Source of the DNA: Chlamydiia bacterium
Lineage (GTDB): Bacteria > Chlamydiota > Chlamydiia > Chlamydiales > Simkaniaceae
DNA length: 6,575 bases
NCBI GenBank assembly: GCA_020440405.1
Contig: JAGROF010000114.1
Coordinates: forward strand, 1 to 6,575
Direction: 5' to 3'
The stretch's first letter is position 1; each line of letters opens with the position of its first letter. Under the pieces are notes generated by a model. The model was given only the letters and a program-made list of their open reading frames with translations, was not told where the DNA came from and made no database searches. Shown piece by piece: positions 6,271 through 6,575 of this stretch. The translations under genes and the position numbers were made by a program.

Positions 6271-6297
6271 CTAGCACTCATTTGCTGCGACTGCTGG
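6271..6297. promoter_or_regulatory. CIRCE-like inverted repeat (possible HrcA operator)
   Basis: CTAGCACTC (6271-6279), a 9-base spacer, then GACTGCTGG (6289-6297). The CIRCE consensus arms are TTAGCACTC and GAGTGCTAA with a 9-base spacer. The left arm matches 8 of 9, the right arm 6 of 9, and the spacer length is exact. It lies just upstream of the -35 of the Cys-rich gene promoter and about 55 bases upstream of the predicted phoH promoter. The right arm is degenerate, so chance similarity is possible. Confidence 0.35.
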
Positions 6298-6351
6298 ATA
6301 AAACATAAGTTACATAATTTCTGTGGGTTGTAATATAAATTCAGGATTTGC

Positions 6352-6379
6352 TTGGCAGGAATAAAAAATCGATTATAAA
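6352..6379 (+). promoter_or_regulatory. Probable promoter of the phoH-type gene
   Basis: TTGGCA (6352-6357) and TATAAA (6374-6379) with a 16-base spacer, each one mismatch from consensus. The predicted start near 6386 leaves a leader of about 77 bases before ATG 6463. Other AT-rich boxes in this spacer (for example 6334-6339) have no good -35 partner. Confidence 0.45.
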
Positions 6380-6450
6380 GAAGGAAGAATATTTTATCTG
6401 AAGGAGGTCTCAAAAAATACCGCAAAAAACTGAGTAGTAATTAATTGAAT

Positions 6451-6455
6451 AGGAG
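6451..6455 (+). promoter_or_regulatory. Ribosome binding site of the phoH-type gene
   Basis: AGGAG lies 7 bases before ATG 6463 and supports that start. A second, even better anti-16S match (AAGGAGGT, 6401-6408) further upstream has no start codon in range. Confidence 0.75.
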
Positions 6456-6462
6456 AAGGCTT

Positions 6463-6575
6463 ATGGCAAGCAAGACTTTTGTCCTGGATACAACAGTGCT
6501 GCTCCATGATCCGGAAGCGATTCAGAAGTTTGAGGGCAATGAGGTCGTTATGCCGCTCGTGGTATTAGAAGAATT
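6463..6575 (+). CDS. phoH: PhoH-family protein, N-terminal PIN domain only (3' end outside window)
   Basis: Only 37 codons are visible, with no stop before the window ends. The text [34 protein letters not shown] is the start of the PIN-domain/PhoH fusion (YlaK or PhoH2 type), usually about 430-450 residues: an N-terminal PIN ribonuclease domain followed by a PhoH ATPase/helicase-like domain. D9 is the first metal-binding acid of the PIN fold and E36 or E37 is the likely second. The usual DTNVLL reads DTTVLL here. The PhoH half cannot be seen, so a stand-alone PIN protein is not excluded, but the close match around HDPEAI and the divergent conserved neighbour both favour PhoH. C. trachomatis CT015 is annotated phoH from memory. 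Start and ribosome binding site are clear. Confidence 0.85.
   Translation, partial: MASKTFVLDTTVLLHDPEAIQKFEGNEVVMPLVVLEE

Noticed and set aside
6216..6425. 69-residue minus-strand open frame in the divergent spacer
   Set aside because: Starts with TTG without a Shine-Dalgarno, runs across both predicted promoters and the CIRCE-like element, and has a composition typical of translated AT-rich spacer.

Overview
The window is typical bacterial chromosome: dense genes, short spacers and moderate GC. It looks like a member of the Chlamydiae, most likely one of the environmental, amoeba-associated families. The main reason is gene order. At the right end a PIN/PhoH-type gene stands head-to-head with a conserved Cys-rich protein, and a secreted two-SH3b protein lies close behind. 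From memory this matches the Chlamydia trachomatis block CT015 (phoH)-CT016-CT017. No database search could be run, so the assignment is an inference.

Layout from left to right. Positions 3-692 (+) are the C-terminal half of RmuC, cut by the window edge, followed after 9 bases by a 67-residue membrane-anchored CxxC protein (702-905, +). The strand then switches. On the minus strand, in order of transcription, are the Cys-rich/SWIM protein (6194-5475), a secreted patatin-like phospholipase (5374-4376), the SH3b protein (4292-3108) with a strong terminator, a ferritin-like DUF455 protein (about 3121-2297) and a PutP-type sodium/solute symporter (2275-863). The symporter gene's 3' end overlaps that of the small plus-strand gene by 43 bp. 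The last 113 bases (+) are the PIN-domain start of a PhoH-family protein, cut by the window end.

Regulation. The 268-bp divergent spacer 6195-6462 has a near-consensus sigma-70 promoter for the Cys-rich gene (TTGACG, 17 bp, TATAAT), a plausible one for phoH (TTGGCA, 16 bp, TATAAA), and between them a CIRCE-like inverted repeat with the exact 9-bp spacing of HrcA operators. The patatin gene has its own good promoter (TTGACT, 17 bp, TAAAAT) interwoven with a two-part palindrome. The SH3b gene ends in a 19-bp hairpin that also encodes the start of the DUF455 domain, so the DUF455-putP pair may be expressed by readthrough.

The genes do not form one obvious pathway. The likeliest host-facing products are the exported patatin lipase and the exported SH3b protein, adjacent on the same strand. 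No tRNA, rRNA, CRISPR array, insertion sequence or prophage gene was seen.
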